Shown one piece after another: positions 18,284-28,140 of a stretch of DNA of 64,000 bases. This DNA is from DASRHT01 sp035650355 (GTDB lineage Bacteria > Chloroflexota > Ktedonobacteria > Ktedonobacterales > Ktedonobacteraceae), in NCBI GenBank assembly GCA_035650355.1, contig DASRHT010000058.1, forward strand, positions 1 through 64,000, in the 5' to 3' direction. A program made the translations under genes and the position numbers. The notes under the pieces were generated by a model. That model was not told the origin of the DNA. It saw nothing but the letters and a program-made list of their open reading frames with translations, and did no database searches. Positions within the stretch are counted from its first letter, which is position 1. The number at the start of each line of letters is the position of its first letter.

Positions 18284-18528
18284 GCCTCCCTCACTTTGTA
18301 CACTTTTCGATGTTATAAAGCCTGTGAAGAGGTAAGTCAAGTAGAAAAAGGATTAAAATTATGGCATATGAGGAAATGATGATGGAAAGGTATAAAACGA
18401 TACGAGTAAAATATGCTTTTGATAAACTCTATGTTATAGTAGTAGCAAAGAAACGTTGCACGGTGGGTGGGGAAGCAGGAAGAGGACACTGCATGAGAAA
18501 CGTCCCATCCCTGCTCATAGCTTTGTGG

Positions 18529-19800
18529 TTATGCCAGTAATTCTGCTTCGCTCAGCGGACCTAAAGTTGTGAGTACCTGCTTTTCACGGAGAGGGAAATG
18601 ATGGAGCGCACGCATTACGTCTTCTTTCGTCACTTTTTCGATGCGTTCAATCTCTTCTTCGATGCTGACCAGGCGTCCTTCCGTCACCCAGTCGCTGGCA
18701 AGTGAGCGCATGCGCGAGAATGTTGATTCGCTGCTCAACACAAGCCCGCTGATCCACTTGTCTTTAGCGCGGCGCAGCTCGTCATCATGTACCCCATCTT
18801 CCAGCAGGCTATCCAGTTCGGCGCGGAGCAATTTGAGCACGCGGGGAGCATCCTGCGGCGTCGAATTGGCTTCCATCAGCATAACGCCGGTGCCCTCCAT
18901 TGCCCAAAGCCCCGCACTGGCGGATTCGGCTAGCCCACGTTGGTGAATATTCCAATAGAGGCGCGAGCCATCGTTATCGCCGAGAATGCTACCGCCGAGA
19001 ATGGCAGCATAATAATCTGGATGTTTGATATCAACGGCAGGCATGCCGATAATCATGATTTGCTGCTTGAGCTTCTGGTCCACAACGACGTTATTAATCG
19101 AGCTGGCAGGCTCGTAATGGCTGGCGTCTCGCCCAGTATCTCCTGTACGCCAGTTGCCTGCAAGCTGTTCTGCCAGTTGCACGATATGATCCCAGTCAAA
19201 ATTGCCCGCGATTGCCAGAATCATGTTGTTGGCAGCGTAGCGGCGCTGCCAGTAGTTGCGCATTTGCTCAATATGCATCTCTCGAATGCTCGTGCGCGAC
19301 CCCAGCACGTCATGCCCCAATGGATGATCGCCGAAATAGGTTTGCATCAGGCGACGATAGGTGAGGTTGTAGGGTTGATCTTCGGAGCGCGCGATCTCGT
19401 TAATGATGACCTCTTTTTCCGTTTCGAAGTCGCTCTCTGCCAGGCGCGGGTGCATCATGTCGCTCAATAATTCGACTGCGCGATCCAGATACTCGCTAAG
19501 TACGCGAGCAAAATAGACGGTGGATTCATGTGAGGTGAAAGCGTTGAGTTCGGCCCCGATTTTGTTGAAAGCGAGCGTGATCTCTTGCCAGTCCAGAGTC
19601 CGGGTCCCCTTAAACACCATATGTTCCAGGAAGTGAGAGACCCCTGCGATGCCGGGATCTGGTTCGTCGCGCGAGCCTGTTCGTACGTAATATGAGACCG
19701 CCACCGATTCGAAATCGGGCATTGGCTGGCCTACGATCTGCAAGCCGTTACTAAGTGTATGCGTATGAAACACAGTACCATTGGCTGTGGATTCTGTCAT
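18529..19800 (-). CDS. M16 family zinc peptidase (processing-peptidase type)
   Basis: 423 residues. The inverted zinc motif HFLEH (within SHFLEHMVFKGT, about residue 55) and the downstream Glu region ENE-type (EKEVIINEIARSEDQP, about residue 128) match M16B peptidases related to mitochondrial processing peptidase beta and bacterial PqqL/YmxG. Two homologous halves are expected; the second begins near residue 215. No signal peptide. Start ATG 19800 with AAAGGAG. It stands alone; the role is presumably peptide or signal-peptide degradation. Confidence 0.9.
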   Translation of the reverse strand: MTESTANGTVFHTHTLSNGLQIVGQPMPDFESVAVSYYVRTGSRDEPDPGIAGVSHFLEHMVFKGTRTLDWQEITLAFNKIGAELNAFTSHESTVYFARVLSEYLDRAVELLSDMMHPRLAESDFETEKEVIINEIARSEDQPYNLTYRRLMQTYFGDHPLGHDVLGSRTSIREMHIEQMRNYWQRRYAANNMILAIAGNFDWDHIVQLAEQLAGNWRTGDTGRDASHYEPASSINNVVVDQKLKQQIMIIGMPAVDIKHPDYYAAILGGSILGDNDGSRLYWNIHQRGLAESASAGLWAMEGTGVMLMEANSTPQDAPRVLKLLRAELDSLLEDGVHDDELRRAKDKWISGLVLSSESTFSRMRSLASDWVTEGRLVSIEEEIERIEKVTKEDVMRALHHFPLREKQVLTTLGPLSEAELLA

Positions 19801-20007
19801 AAGTTGCTCCTTTGGTGCGTGAGGCATCAACGACCTGTTCAGTATTGTTTACAGGCGTAGCGTTTATAGTTAGCATCATAGCCCTGGGGTGTGGATGTTG
19901 TCAAATCTGTGCGCTCACTTGCCTGCCTTGCCCTTTTTTCTGGCTTTTCGCCAATTGTCTCTCTGGATACGAGGAAAGGGTCTGCTTGCCAGAATGGAAT
20001 AGCTCTA

Positions 20008-20204
20008 AGAATATGCAGGGCTTTTCCGTGTTCCTCTCCTCTCACTCCTGCCGACGGGATTCGCGCCCCCGAACGGGGCGCAGGGCAAGAGGAGAGAGGT
20101 GCAGGCAACCCCGCGTCGCGGGGTTGCCTGCACCTCTCTCCTCTTGCGAGCAGGGCTTCGCCCTGTGAGCATGACGAAAACGGAAAAGCCCTGTGAGAAT
20201 ATGC
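20008..20204. mobile_element. MITE-like palindromic element E1
   Basis: 14-bp perfect terminal inverted repeats (CAGGGCTTTTCCGT at 20016-20029, complement at 20180-20193) bound a 178-bp unit. Inside are a perfect 30-bp palindrome (arms 20086-20115 and 20117-20146, one base between) and two short hairpins with GAA/TTC loops (around 20063-20081 and 20150-20164). AGAATATGC occurs directly repeated on both sides (20008-20016, 20196-20204), like a target duplication. No coding capacity. Confidence 0.7.
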
Positions 20205-20294
20205 AACGAAGGTTGAATATAGTACAGGCGTGTGATATGCTACTTGATACTATATGCTACCTGATGCTTGCGGCTAAGATACGAGGAGCTATCC

Positions 20295-23000
20295 ATGTCT
20301 ACCTCTGTCTGGGGTAATTCTGGATCGGATCATAACAAAGTCTACTCACCATCACTGCTCAAACTGCTATTGAAGCAGATGATGGAGCGGTTCACCGCTC
20401 ATGGAGCGTGCATTGCCCTCTACGATGAGGGGGTTAGTCAAATGCGCATAGTTCTGCATGTGCGTTTGCGTAATGCAGCTCAAGTAGCATCACCATCTCA
20501 TACATCTCTGGGTCTCAAAAACTTTCGGCTCCCCGGACGGTGGACTGTCCCTCTGGAGGAGGATAGCGTATCTCCAACTCCGTCCCCATCGAGTCGAGAG
20601 CCACATAATGCACACTCAACGTTTGATCTAGAAGAAGTTTCCCCGCAGCAGTGCGAGCTTTTTGCGATTGGCTCCGTATGTCCCTTCGGTCAGGGGCTGA
20701 TCGGCCATACCTGGGCCAGCAATGAAGCTTTTATGGTAAACCAGGAAGAATATGTCAATATCTACTTACAGAGCCATTCTTTCCAGACAGATGTTGTTCC
20801 CATGATTTATCTCAGCGTGCCGATCCGAGAAGCCACGCTGGCAGATGAAATACATGGCAGAGCTACGAAGTTGAGCATGCTGGGCGTCATTGTGCTGTAT
20901 CAGGTAGCTCCCGCAGGTAAAGCAACATTCCAGCAGAAGCAATGTTTTCAGGTCAGCCAGTACGCAGAGCGCGTTGCCCTTTACCTGCAAAACGAGCGTC
21001 TGCGTCACTCAAAGAGCCGGACCAGCGAGTACCTCCAATTGTTGCAGGAGATCAGCACCGCCTTTCCAACCTCTGTGAAATTGTCAAATCTGGTGGAAAA
21101 TATCTATCAGTTTGCCGCTCAGGTGGTAGATGTCTCTTCGGTGCTGCTTACCCTCTATGATCGCGACACAGAGAGGATCTATGATGTGTTTGCTATTTGG
21201 CACGGAGCGCGCATTGAGGGCCTGACTGAACAGCCGGTCGTGGCGTTGAAGGAGGATCGGCCCTTATGGTGGCAGGTGACGCAAAAAGAAAAGCACACGC
21301 TCCATTTCTCTCCGGCTCAAGATCCGCAGCAGGCGAATCTCTATTACGAGCTCCTCAACGGTGTCTGGGGCGATCAACGGCAGGCCGAATCGTTTCTCCT
21401 CCTCCCGATGAAGATGTTTAATCGCGTGATTGGTTCTCTTTCACTGACCAGCAAGCGCCCCAATGCCTATCACCCCGAAGAGATCCAGGTGCTGGAGACG
21501 ATGGTGCAAATCGTCACGGTCAGTATTGAGAATGCGAAGCTGTACGAACGAGATCGCTACCTTCTCAAAGAGGCAAGGCAGCGCGAGGAGCAATTAGCCG
21601 CCGTTAATAGCGCGCTCCAGTCCATCAGCTCGGTGCTGGATATGACCGAACTGCTCAACAACCTGGTCGAGTCGGTGGCGATGGTGATAAAGGTGAATAT
21701 GTGTGTATTCTTCCAACTCTCATCAGGCAAAGAAGAGTTGGTCGCGCACGCCCTTTATGCGCCGAGCAGTGTCAATATGATGGACGATGGCAGCGGCTTG
21801 CCCGAGGTCGAACCGCCTGGTGGTAAGGGGGGTCATGCTGAACTGATAAAGACGATCCGTCTCCCATTTAAAGGAGCGTTTCTGGAGCAACTGGTGCAGG
21901 AGGGCTTCTTCTATCTTGATGCCGCTAAACTGGAAGAACTGGCTCAGAGCAGCGAAGAGGGAGGAGCTATCTTTCTGGAAGAATTGCATACTCAGCGCAT
22001 GCTGATGATCCCGATGACCTCCCAGGCGTCCTTAGTTGGTATCCTCGCCATACCTACGCCGACGGAGAGCCGTATTTTCCGTCCTAAAGAGATTGGCACC
22101 TTGCTGGCTATCTGCGCGCAAGCAACAAGCGCCATTCGCAACGCGCAACTCTTTGAAGAGAAACAGGAGGCATATGCTGAGCTTCAGCGGCTCGATAAGC
22201 TCAAAGATGAATTCCTGGTGACGGCTTCCCATGAATTGCGTACCCCCCTCAGCGCGATTAGTGGCTACTCGACGCTATTGAAGCGCCAGGGCGCGCGTGT
22301 GTCCCCACAGAATGTTTCGCGCTACGCTGGCAAGATTGCCAGTGCAGCCCAACAGCTTACCGATCTGGTATCAAGTATGACTGAGGCGGCGAATATCAGC
22401 GCGGTGGAAAAAAATCTTGATCTCCAGATGGAGCCGATGCAGGTGTTCGCCGCTGCTGAGATGGCAGCGAGCACAATCGCGCTCAGCGCCAGGCAGGAGA
22501 TAACGCTCCAGATTGATCCTCTGCTCTGGATCAAAGGCGATGGGCTACGCGTTCGCCAGGTGCTGACAAATCTGCTTGAGAATGCTACAAAATATTCTCC
22601 GCCGGAGAGCCATATTCAGATTACAGCCCTCGCGACGACGCTCGCTCAGGTTGTATCTCTGATGCCAGAAGGCCAGATCGATCACGAAGAGCTGATTGAG
22701 CAAGGAGCTATGCCGGTGGTGCTGGTGCGGGTGCTAGACCAGGGCGAAGGTATCCTGCCGGAAGATAGAGAGAGGATCTTTGAGAAGTTTGTGCGTGCCA
22801 CGCGCTCACTTACAACGCCTGTGCGCGGCTCCGGGCTTGGGTTGTATATCTGTCGCCGCTACCTTGAAGCGATGGGCGGCAAACTCTGGTTGGAGCTTAC
22901 CGTTCCTAATGAGGGTTCAGTGTTTAGCTTTTATCTGCCATTCGTCGAGCCTCCCGTGATCGCGGAAGAGCAGGACAATAACGCGTATCAGACCTCATAG
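20295..23000 (+). CDS. multi-GAF sensor histidine kinase
   Basis: 901 residues without transmembrane segments, so a cytoplasmic sensor. Three GAF-like regions can be traced (about 1-220, 245-420 and 455-630), joined by coiled-coil helices. These are followed by HisKA with the phospho-acceptor His in ASHELRTPLSAISGY (about residue 645) and an HATPase domain with N box NLLENATKYS, G1 DQGEGILPEDRERIFEKF and GSGLGLYICR. It has no receiver domain and no adjacent response regulator. Start ATG 20295 with GAGGAG. A hairpin terminator follows at 23035-23067. Confidence 0.9.
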   Translation: MSTSVWGNSGSDHNKVYSPSLLKLLLKQMMERFTAHGACIALYDEGVSQMRIVLHVRLRNAAQVASPSHTSLGLKNFRLPGRWTVPLEEDSVSPTPSPSSREPHNAHSTFDLEEVSPQQCELFAIGSVCPFGQGLIGHTWASNEAFMVNQEEYVNIYLQSHSFQTDVVPMIYLSVPIREATLADEIHGRATKLSMLGVIVLYQVAPAGKATFQQKQCFQVSQYAERVALYLQNERLRHSKSRTSEYLQLLQEISTAFPTSVKLSNLVENIYQFAAQVVDVSSVLLTLYDRDTERIYDVFAIWHGARIEGLTEQPVVALKEDRPLWWQVTQKEKHTLHFSPAQDPQQANLYYELLNGVWGDQRQAESFLLLPMKMFNRVIGSLSLTSKRPNAYHPEEIQVLETMVQIVTVSIENAKLYERDRYLLKEARQREEQLAAVNSALQSISSVLDMTELLNNLVESVAMVIKVNMCVFFQLSSGKEELVAHALYAPSSVNMMDDGSGLPEVEPPGGKGGHAELIKTIRLPFKGAFLEQLVQEGFFYLDAAKLEELAQSSEEGGAIFLEELHTQRMLMIPMTSQASLVGILAIPTPTESRIFRPKEIGTLLAICAQATSAIRNAQLFEEKQEAYAELQRLDKLKDEFLVTASHELRTPLSAISGYSTLLKRQGARVSPQNVSRYAGKIASAAQQLTDLVSSMTEAANISAVEKNLDLQMEPMQVFAAAEMAASTIALSARQEITLQIDPLLWIKGDGLRVRQVLTNLLENATKYSPPESHIQITALATTLAQVVSLMPEGQIDHEELIEQGAMPVVLVRVLDQGEGILPEDRERIFEKFVRATRSLTTPVRGSGLGLYICRRYLEAMGGKLWLELTVPNEGSVFSFYLPFVEPPVIAEEQDNNAYQTS

Positions 23001-23034
23001 GGTGTTTGCGCTGTAACAGTGGATTGCAAAAACT

Positions 23035-23067
23035 CGACACCCTACAAGCAAGCCCTGTAGGGTGTCG
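23035..23067 (+). terminator. terminator after the histidine kinase
   Basis: A 12-bp perfect stem (CGACACCCTACA and its complement) with a 9-base loop, followed by a T-rich run. Confidence 0.75.
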
Positions 23068-23101
23068 TTTCCCTTAGCTTAGATAAAGGCCCTCGTCCGG
23101 T

Positions 23102-23314
23102 TTATACCTTGAAACCGCCCAGGTTGCCCATGCTTCCCAGCTCTTTTTGCAACTCTTGTGAAGAGTTGAATGTTTTATCGGGGAGACGCTCAAAAACGCT
23201 AACTATCTGGTTGTTCGCTCCCATTTGCTTCGCCTGGCGAACCAGGTCGGCTTTGCCAATTGGAAATGGTATTTTGTTGAGCAACTGGCTAATCTGTCCA
23301 GAATTGATACTCAT
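23102..23314 (-). CDS. DUF2795-like small protein
   Basis: 70 residues. The pattern QLLNKIPFPIGKADLVRQAK...VFERLPDKTFNSSQEL matches small DUF2795 proteins (a helical fold with a conserved FP and LP[DE]-x-x-F-x-s), which are common in Actinobacteria and Chloroflexota and of unknown function. The start ATG 23314 follows AAAGG; an upstream extension lacks support. Confidence 0.75.
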   Translation of the reverse strand: MSINSGQISQLLNKIPFPIGKADLVRQAKQMGANNQIVSVFERLPDKTFNSSQELQKELGSMGNLGGFKV

Positions 23315-23516
23315 CTTGCTACCTTTCTTGCTGTGTAGCGAACAGCTACACATTATCAATTAGGTACCATCCCTGGCAGTCAACAATCCTATTACCATTG
23401 TACACCTCCCACCATCCTCTTCTACCATCAATGATGTTTGTTGTTACATCAGCTCAGCCTGCTGCTTGTTTTTCCCAATCAATAGCCCTGCACCCACGAT
23501 ACCAAAAACAAAAAAA

Positions 23517-23589
<73 letters not shown>

Positions 23590-23603
23590 GCGTTTACTGG
23601 CCT

Positions 23604-23632
23604 ACTATAACACGTCTTTTCACCAACGTCAA
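23604..23632 (-). promoter_or_regulatory. promoter of tRNA-Phe
   Basis: Minus strand: TTGACG (23627-23632), 17-base spacer, TATAGT (23604-23609), about 14 bases before the mature tRNA end. Confidence 0.75.
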
Positions 23633-23697
23633 TACTTTGCTGTGACCAAAAAAATCCAGGCTTTCTGTGCATCAGGCTGGCGTTTCCTGTCTGGCTG

Positions 23698-25842
23698 TTA
23701 CGAATTTGATGGTATGGCGCTGATCGTCGGACTGGCGGTTTCCTCGTGTTTATCATCCTTCATTTCTAATAGGGGATGAGTGATAAACCAGTTCTGGCTA
23801 TCAAAAGGCGCTGTTCCTGGCAAGGGGGATACTGGTTTGTATGTTCCGTCAGGCAGTAACTCCTGAGCGTTGACGGTATCTGCCAGCAGTGGCTCGATCA
23901 TACGTTTAAGGATAGCTTCGCGTAACAGGGGGGAATCGATGGGGAAAAGCGTCTCTACGCGCGTATTGAGGTTGCGCTGCATCATATCCGCGCTGCCCAG
24001 GTATATCTCCTCCGCGCCGTTGTTGTGGAAATAATACATCCGGCTGTGCTCCAGAAAGCGCCCGACGATGCTACGAACGCAGATATGCTCGCTGGTGCCG
24101 GGGATACCGGGGCGCAGGCTGCAAACGCCGCGCACGATCAATTCTATGCGGACTCCGGCCTGTGAGGCGCGATAGAGCAGGGCCACGATCTCCGGGTCTG
24201 TGAGGGCATTGATCTTGAAGATGAGATGTCCATTGCCGTACTGCTCCTGTAGACAAATCTCGCGTTCGATCCGCTCGACGATTCCGTGTCGCAGCCCTAT
24301 AGGGGCTACCAGTAACTTGCGGTAGGTCGTCTGGCGAGAATAGCCCGTAAGGGAATTGAAAAGCGCCGTGGCATCGGCTCCAATATCGGGCTGGCAGGTG
24401 ATCAAGCATAGGTCTTCGTATATCTTTGCCGTGGTCGCGTTATAATTGCCGGTGCCCAGGTGTACATAGCGATGCAGGCCGTCAGCCTCTCTCCGTACCA
24501 CCAGCGCGACCTTTGCATGCGTCTTCAGGCCAATCAGACCGTAGACGACGTGTACGCCCGCCTTTTCTAACTCCCTGGCCCAGCCAATATTGTTCTCTTC
24601 ATCGAAGCGGGCTTTCAGTTCGACCAGGACTGCGACCTGCTTGCCGTTTTCTACAGCTTGCAGCAAGGAGTTGACCACCGGCGCGTTCGTTCCCACGCGG
24701 TACAGCGTTTGTTTGATTGCCAGCACCTGGGGGTCTTCGGCGGCGGCGCGAATAAAATCAACTACGCTGTTAAAGCTATCATAGGGATGGTGCAGCAAGA
24801 TATCATGCTTCTGGATCGTAGAGAATATATCGCTTCCCTTTGCCAGGAAAGGGGGAACGCGTGGTACGAAGGGCGGATCTTTTAGCTCGGGACGAGCGAT
24901 TTCATGCAGTTCTATCACGTCGCCCATGCCGAGCGGGCCATCAATCACGGTGAGATCGTTGACGGTAATCTCCAGATTTTCCAGTAAGAGATTGCGAATA
25001 CGGGGAGGCATGGAGGGATTAACAGTGAGATCAACCACCAGACCAAAGCGGCGTTCGCGTACTTCTTGTTCGATATATTCCAGCAGATCGGAGGCGTCGT
25101 CCTCTTGCAATTCGATATCGGCGTCGCGCAGGACGCGGAATGGATAGGACTCCCACACGTCGAAGCCGGGGAAGAGCATGCTCAGATTGGCTGCGATGAC
25201 CTGTTCAATCCAGACGAATGCGAAGACTTCCGGTGCCTCTGCCTGCTCTGGAGCGACTGGCACGCGCACGAAGCGTGGCAGGGCGGGCGGAACCTTGAGG
25301 CGAGCAAAACGCTCGCCATGACTGTCGCTGATCACCACAGCCAGATTCAAACTGCGGTTGGAGATGTGCGGGAAGGGGTGGCCAGGATCGACCGCCAGGG
25401 GCGTCAGCACCGGCAAAACCTCGTTTTCGAAGTAGCTGCGCATGGTTTCGCGCTGGTGGCTGTCCAGTTGTTCGTAATCAAGGATATAGATATGCTGTTC
25501 CGCCAGCAGCGGTAGGAGCTGGTTGCGCCAGTAGCGCCGTACCTCCTGCACCAGAGGGGCCAGCGATTGCCGCACCTCTGCCAGTTGTTGCTCCGCAGTT
25601 CTTCCATCAGGACTGCGGACCGGCGTGCCTGCCGCGATCTGGTCCTTCAAGCCTGCCAGCCGGATCATAATGAACTCGTCGAGATTGGTCTCGAAGATAG
25701 AAATAAATTTTACGCGCTCCAGCAACGGATGGCGACTGGATTGCGCCTCCTCGAACACGCGACGGTTGAACTCGATCCAGCTCAACTCGCGGTTCATATA
25801 GAGCTGGGGTGGTATGGATTCAGGCGGCATTTTATTGTCCAT
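23698..25842 (-). CDS. ppk1: polyphosphate kinase 1
   Basis: 714 residues, usual PPK1 length. It reversibly moves the terminal phosphate of ATP onto polyphosphate. N-terminal domain MNRELSWIEFNRRVFEEA (about residues 17-34), central head domain, then the two phospholipase-D-like catalytic domains: the HHPYDSFNSVVDFI region (about 350), KARFDEENNI (about 413), the catalytic histidine region LKTHAKVALVVRR followed by YVHLGTGNYN (about 438-470), and a second HIS-containing stretch near 590. Cytoplasmic or membrane-associated. Monocistronic between two tRNA loci; no ppx nearby. Confidence 0.95.
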   Translation of the reverse strand: MDNKMPPESIPPQLYMNRELSWIEFNRRVFEEAQSSRHPLLERVKFISIFETNLDEFIMIRLAGLKDQIAAGTPVRSPDGRTAEQQLAEVRQSLAPLVQEVRRYWRNQLLPLLAEQHIYILDYEQLDSHQRETMRSYFENEVLPVLTPLAVDPGHPFPHISNRSLNLAVVISDSHGERFARLKVPPALPRFVRVPVAPEQAEAPEVFAFVWIEQVIAANLSMLFPGFDVWESYPFRVLRDADIELQEDDASDLLEYIEQEVRERRFGLVVDLTVNPSMPPRIRNLLLENLEITVNDLTVIDGPLGMGDVIELHEIARPELKDPPFVPRVPPFLAKGSDIFSTIQKHDILLHHPYDSFNSVVDFIRAAAEDPQVLAIKQTLYRVGTNAPVVNSLLQAVENGKQVAVLVELKARFDEENNIGWARELEKAGVHVVYGLIGLKTHAKVALVVRREADGLHRYVHLGTGNYNATTAKIYEDLCLITCQPDIGADATALFNSLTGYSRQTTYRKLLVAPIGLRHGIVERIEREICLQEQYGNGHLIFKINALTDPEIVALLYRASQAGVRIELIVRGVCSLRPGIPGTSEHICVRSIVGRFLEHSRMYYFHNNGAEEIYLGSADMMQRNLNTRVETLFPIDSPLLREAILKRMIEPLLADTVNAQELLPDGTYKPVSPLPGTAPFDSQNWFITHPLLEMKDDKHEETASPTISAIPSNS

Positions 25843-25904
25843 GATTTGAGCGATCCCAACGTTGCCTCGGCTTTGCCATCATATGTTTCTCTATCATCCT
25901 TTTT

Positions 25905-26085
25905 TAAGTGTATGCCTGATTCTCAAACATGAGCGCGCTCGCGCCTACGACGCTCGACGAGTTTTGTAAGTGTTGTGGAAATATGCGCGAAGCGCATATT
26001 TCCACAACACTTACAATCCTTGCGCGGCGAAGCCGCGCGAACTCTGCCATGAGAGGGCGAAGATACTCAGAAGCAGATACATTCT
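25905..26085. mobile_element. MITE-like palindromic element E2
   Basis: Contains a perfect 25-bp palindrome with GAA loop (arms 25964-25988 and 25992-26116 minus the offset, that is 25992-26016), followed by a short hairpin GCGCGGC-GAA-GCCGCGC (26022-26038). The right end GCAGATACATTCT and degenerate left end match the terminal repeats of element E3 at 46597-46780, which also carries the identical short hairpin. Non-coding. Confidence 0.65.
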
Positions 26086-26270
26086 AACAAACAATGTATA
26101 CACCATGCTGATCTGGGAAGAGATCACGGGTGTTCTGTGGTTATAGAAAGTATAGCCCTTATCCAGCTTAAATGGCAAGGAGACAAAGAGGTTGCAGAGA
26201 TGGATATCCAGCTTTTGCCGGAGGAGAAACGGGCTGTGATAGCCAGAATGTGCAGGGGGCTAAATTCGTC

Positions 26271-26300
26271 TTGACAGCAGGTAAGTCGCTGATGTATTAT
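26271..26300 (+). promoter_or_regulatory. promoter of the tRNA-Leu/tRNA-Gly pair
   Basis: TTGACA (26271-26276), 18-base spacer, TATTAT (26295-26300); tRNA-Leu starts 40 bases downstream. Confidence 0.75.
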
Positions 26301-26339
26301 CCACAAGTGGGGATATCATTCCTACTCTTTGGGAAGTAC

Positions 26340-26422
26340 GGGCGGTTGCTGAAATTGGTAGACAGGACAGACTTAGGATCTGTTGGTGATGAACCGTGAG
26401 AGTTCGAGTCTCTCACCGCCCA
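26340..26422 (+). tRNA. tRNA-Leu (UAG anticodon)
   Basis: Acceptor GGGCGGT/ACCGCCC, D-arm with AAATTGGTAGAC, anticodon loop CTTAGGA, long variable arm (TGTTGGTGATGAACCGTG) and T-arm GAGTTCGAGTCTC: a class II tRNA. CCA is not encoded. Confidence 0.92.
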
Positions 26423-26446
26423 TTGTTATGTTGGAAGTGCGGTTCA

Positions 26447-26521
26447 GCGGGAGTGGCTCAGTGGTAGAGCATCTCCTTGCCAAGGAGAAAGTCGCGGGTT
26501 CGATCCCCGTCTCCCGCTCCA
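26447..26521 (+). tRNA. tRNA-Gly (GCC anticodon)
   Basis: Acceptor GCGGGAG/CTCCCGC, D-arm TGGCTCAGTGGTAGAGCA, anticodon loop TTGCCAA closed by CTCC/GGAG, T-arm GGGTTCGATCCCC. CCA encoded at 26519-26521. It lies 24 bases after tRNA-Leu and is probably in the same transcript. Confidence 0.95.
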
Positions 26522-26657
26522 ATTATCTGAACAGTGTGCTTTGTCATGTTCAATGCCGTCTCAGGATGAAACTTTGCGCTCTGAAAGGACAGGCAAGTCC
26601 CGGCTTTAGTTATGGCAAAAGCAGAAATAGATTGCAGTAAAAACTGTTGGAGGAAAT

Positions 26658-28097
26658 GTGAAGGTCTCGGTTGAAAAATTGCCAACAAGTGAGGCGGTGC
26701 TTGACATAGAAATCTCGTGGGACGAGATGGAGAAAGCCTCAGATAAGGCATATCGCAAATTAGTGCAAAAGGTCGATATACAGGGCTTCCGTCGTGGGAA
26801 GGCTCCTCGCTCGCTAGTGGAGCGCAGGCTTGGGAAAGAGTATATTTATCAGGAAGGTCTGGATGATCTAATCACAGAGGCCTATCGCAAGGCGCTAAAA
26901 GAACATGAGCTGACCCCCATTACGCAGCCCAAACTGGACGCGCCCGTCTTTGAGATGGGACAGCCCTATCACTTTAGCATGACGGTACCCGTAGTCACCC
27001 CTGTTATACTGGGCGATTATAGCTCGCTGCACTTTGACCGTGAAGAGGCCAGCGTGACTTCCGAAGAGGTTGACAAGGAACTGGAGTCGTTGCGCAGTCG
27101 TTTCGCGGAATGGGAAGTGGTGGAGCGACCAGCCGCCTATGATGACCGTGTGACCGTCGATTTAAAACTGACCTCGGGAGAGGATAGTATCTCCGATCTC
27201 AAAGACAACCCCTTTGAATTGACACAGGAGCGTTACGGGCTATTCACCGGCATGGACGAGCAGCTTGTAGGCATGCAGGTCGGTGAAACAAAATCTTTCA
27301 CGACCACTATCCCTACCGATTATGGCAACGAGAACCTGGCGGGCAAGCAGGCCGATTATACGGTAACGCTGCATAAGGTAGAAGAGAAACACCTTCCTGA
27401 GTTGGATGATGCCCTCGCGGAGAAGGTCTCCAATGGCGAAGTCAAGACCTTTGAGGACCTCAGTAAAGTCATTAGTGATAACATTCTTGAAAATAAAAAG
27501 CGTCGCATTCGCGACGCGTTGCGTGAGCAAGTACTTAATGCCGTGATAGAGCAGTCCGAGTTTACCTTGCATCCTCTGCTCGTTGACGAAGAAGTAGAGG
27601 ACATGGTCCATCAATTCTCGCACATGCTGGAACAACAGCGCCTCTCGATGGATCAATATCTGATGATGATGCGTAAAAACCTTGACGAGTATAAGCAGGA
27701 GATGCGCCCCGATGCAGAGAATCGCATTAAGCGCCAGCTCGTGCTTGACGAAGTGGCGCGCCGTGAAGATATTGGCATTGGGGTAGAAGAGATAGAGGCG
27801 CTCTATCAAGCCTATGCCCAGGCTGGGCAGACCCTTCCACAGACGCCGGAGCAGATACAGGCGCTCGCCATTAGCTATCGCCGCGAGAAAGCCCTGACAC
27901 GTCTGGTGGAGCTAACGACGCCGCCCGATCCCGACCTGGTGAGTGAAGATGAGGCTGTGGCGACCAATGCCCAGGAGGAGGCGCTTGCCGGTGAGACCAT
28001 TTTGACTGATACTCATAATGAAAGTGTTGAGACAGAGGAATCTGCAACAGCGACATCTCTTCCTTCCGACAGCGTGGAAACGGAGAAGGTAGAGTAA
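26658..28097 (+). CDS. tig: trigger factor chaperone
   Basis: 479 residues. Ribosome-bound chaperone and prolyl isomerase that meets nascent chains. The N-terminal ribosome-binding domain carries the loop signature GFRRGKAPRS (about residues 35-44). A PPIase domain follows (about 150-250: YDDRVTVDLKL..., FTTTIPTDYGNENLAGK), then the C-terminal arm domain. A Glu/Thr-rich tail of about 40 residues ends the protein. GTG start 26658 with TTGGAGG. It heads the tig-clpX-lon order, with clpX 43 bases downstream. Confidence 0.95.
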   Translation: MKVSVEKLPTSEAVLDIEISWDEMEKASDKAYRKLVQKVDIQGFRRGKAPRSLVERRLGKEYIYQEGLDDLITEAYRKALKEHELTPITQPKLDAPVFEMGQPYHFSMTVPVVTPVILGDYSSLHFDREEASVTSEEVDKELESLRSRFAEWEVVERPAAYDDRVTVDLKLTSGEDSISDLKDNPFELTQERYGLFTGMDEQLVGMQVGETKSFTTTIPTDYGNENLAGKQADYTVTLHKVEEKHLPELDDALAEKVSNGEVKTFEDLSKVISDNILENKKRRIRDALREQVLNAVIEQSEFTLHPLLVDEEVEDMVHQFSHMLEQQRLSMDQYLMMMRKNLDEYKQEMRPDAENRIKRQLVLDEVARREDIGIGVEEIEALYQAYAQAGQTLPQTPEQIQALAISYRREKALTRLVELTTPPDPDLVSEDEAVATNAQEEALAGETILTDTHNESVETEESATATSLPSDSVETEKVE

Positions 28098-28140
28098 AAA
28101 CGATGCGACTACCGGGAGTAATGTTGCGCTTGCAGGAAAG

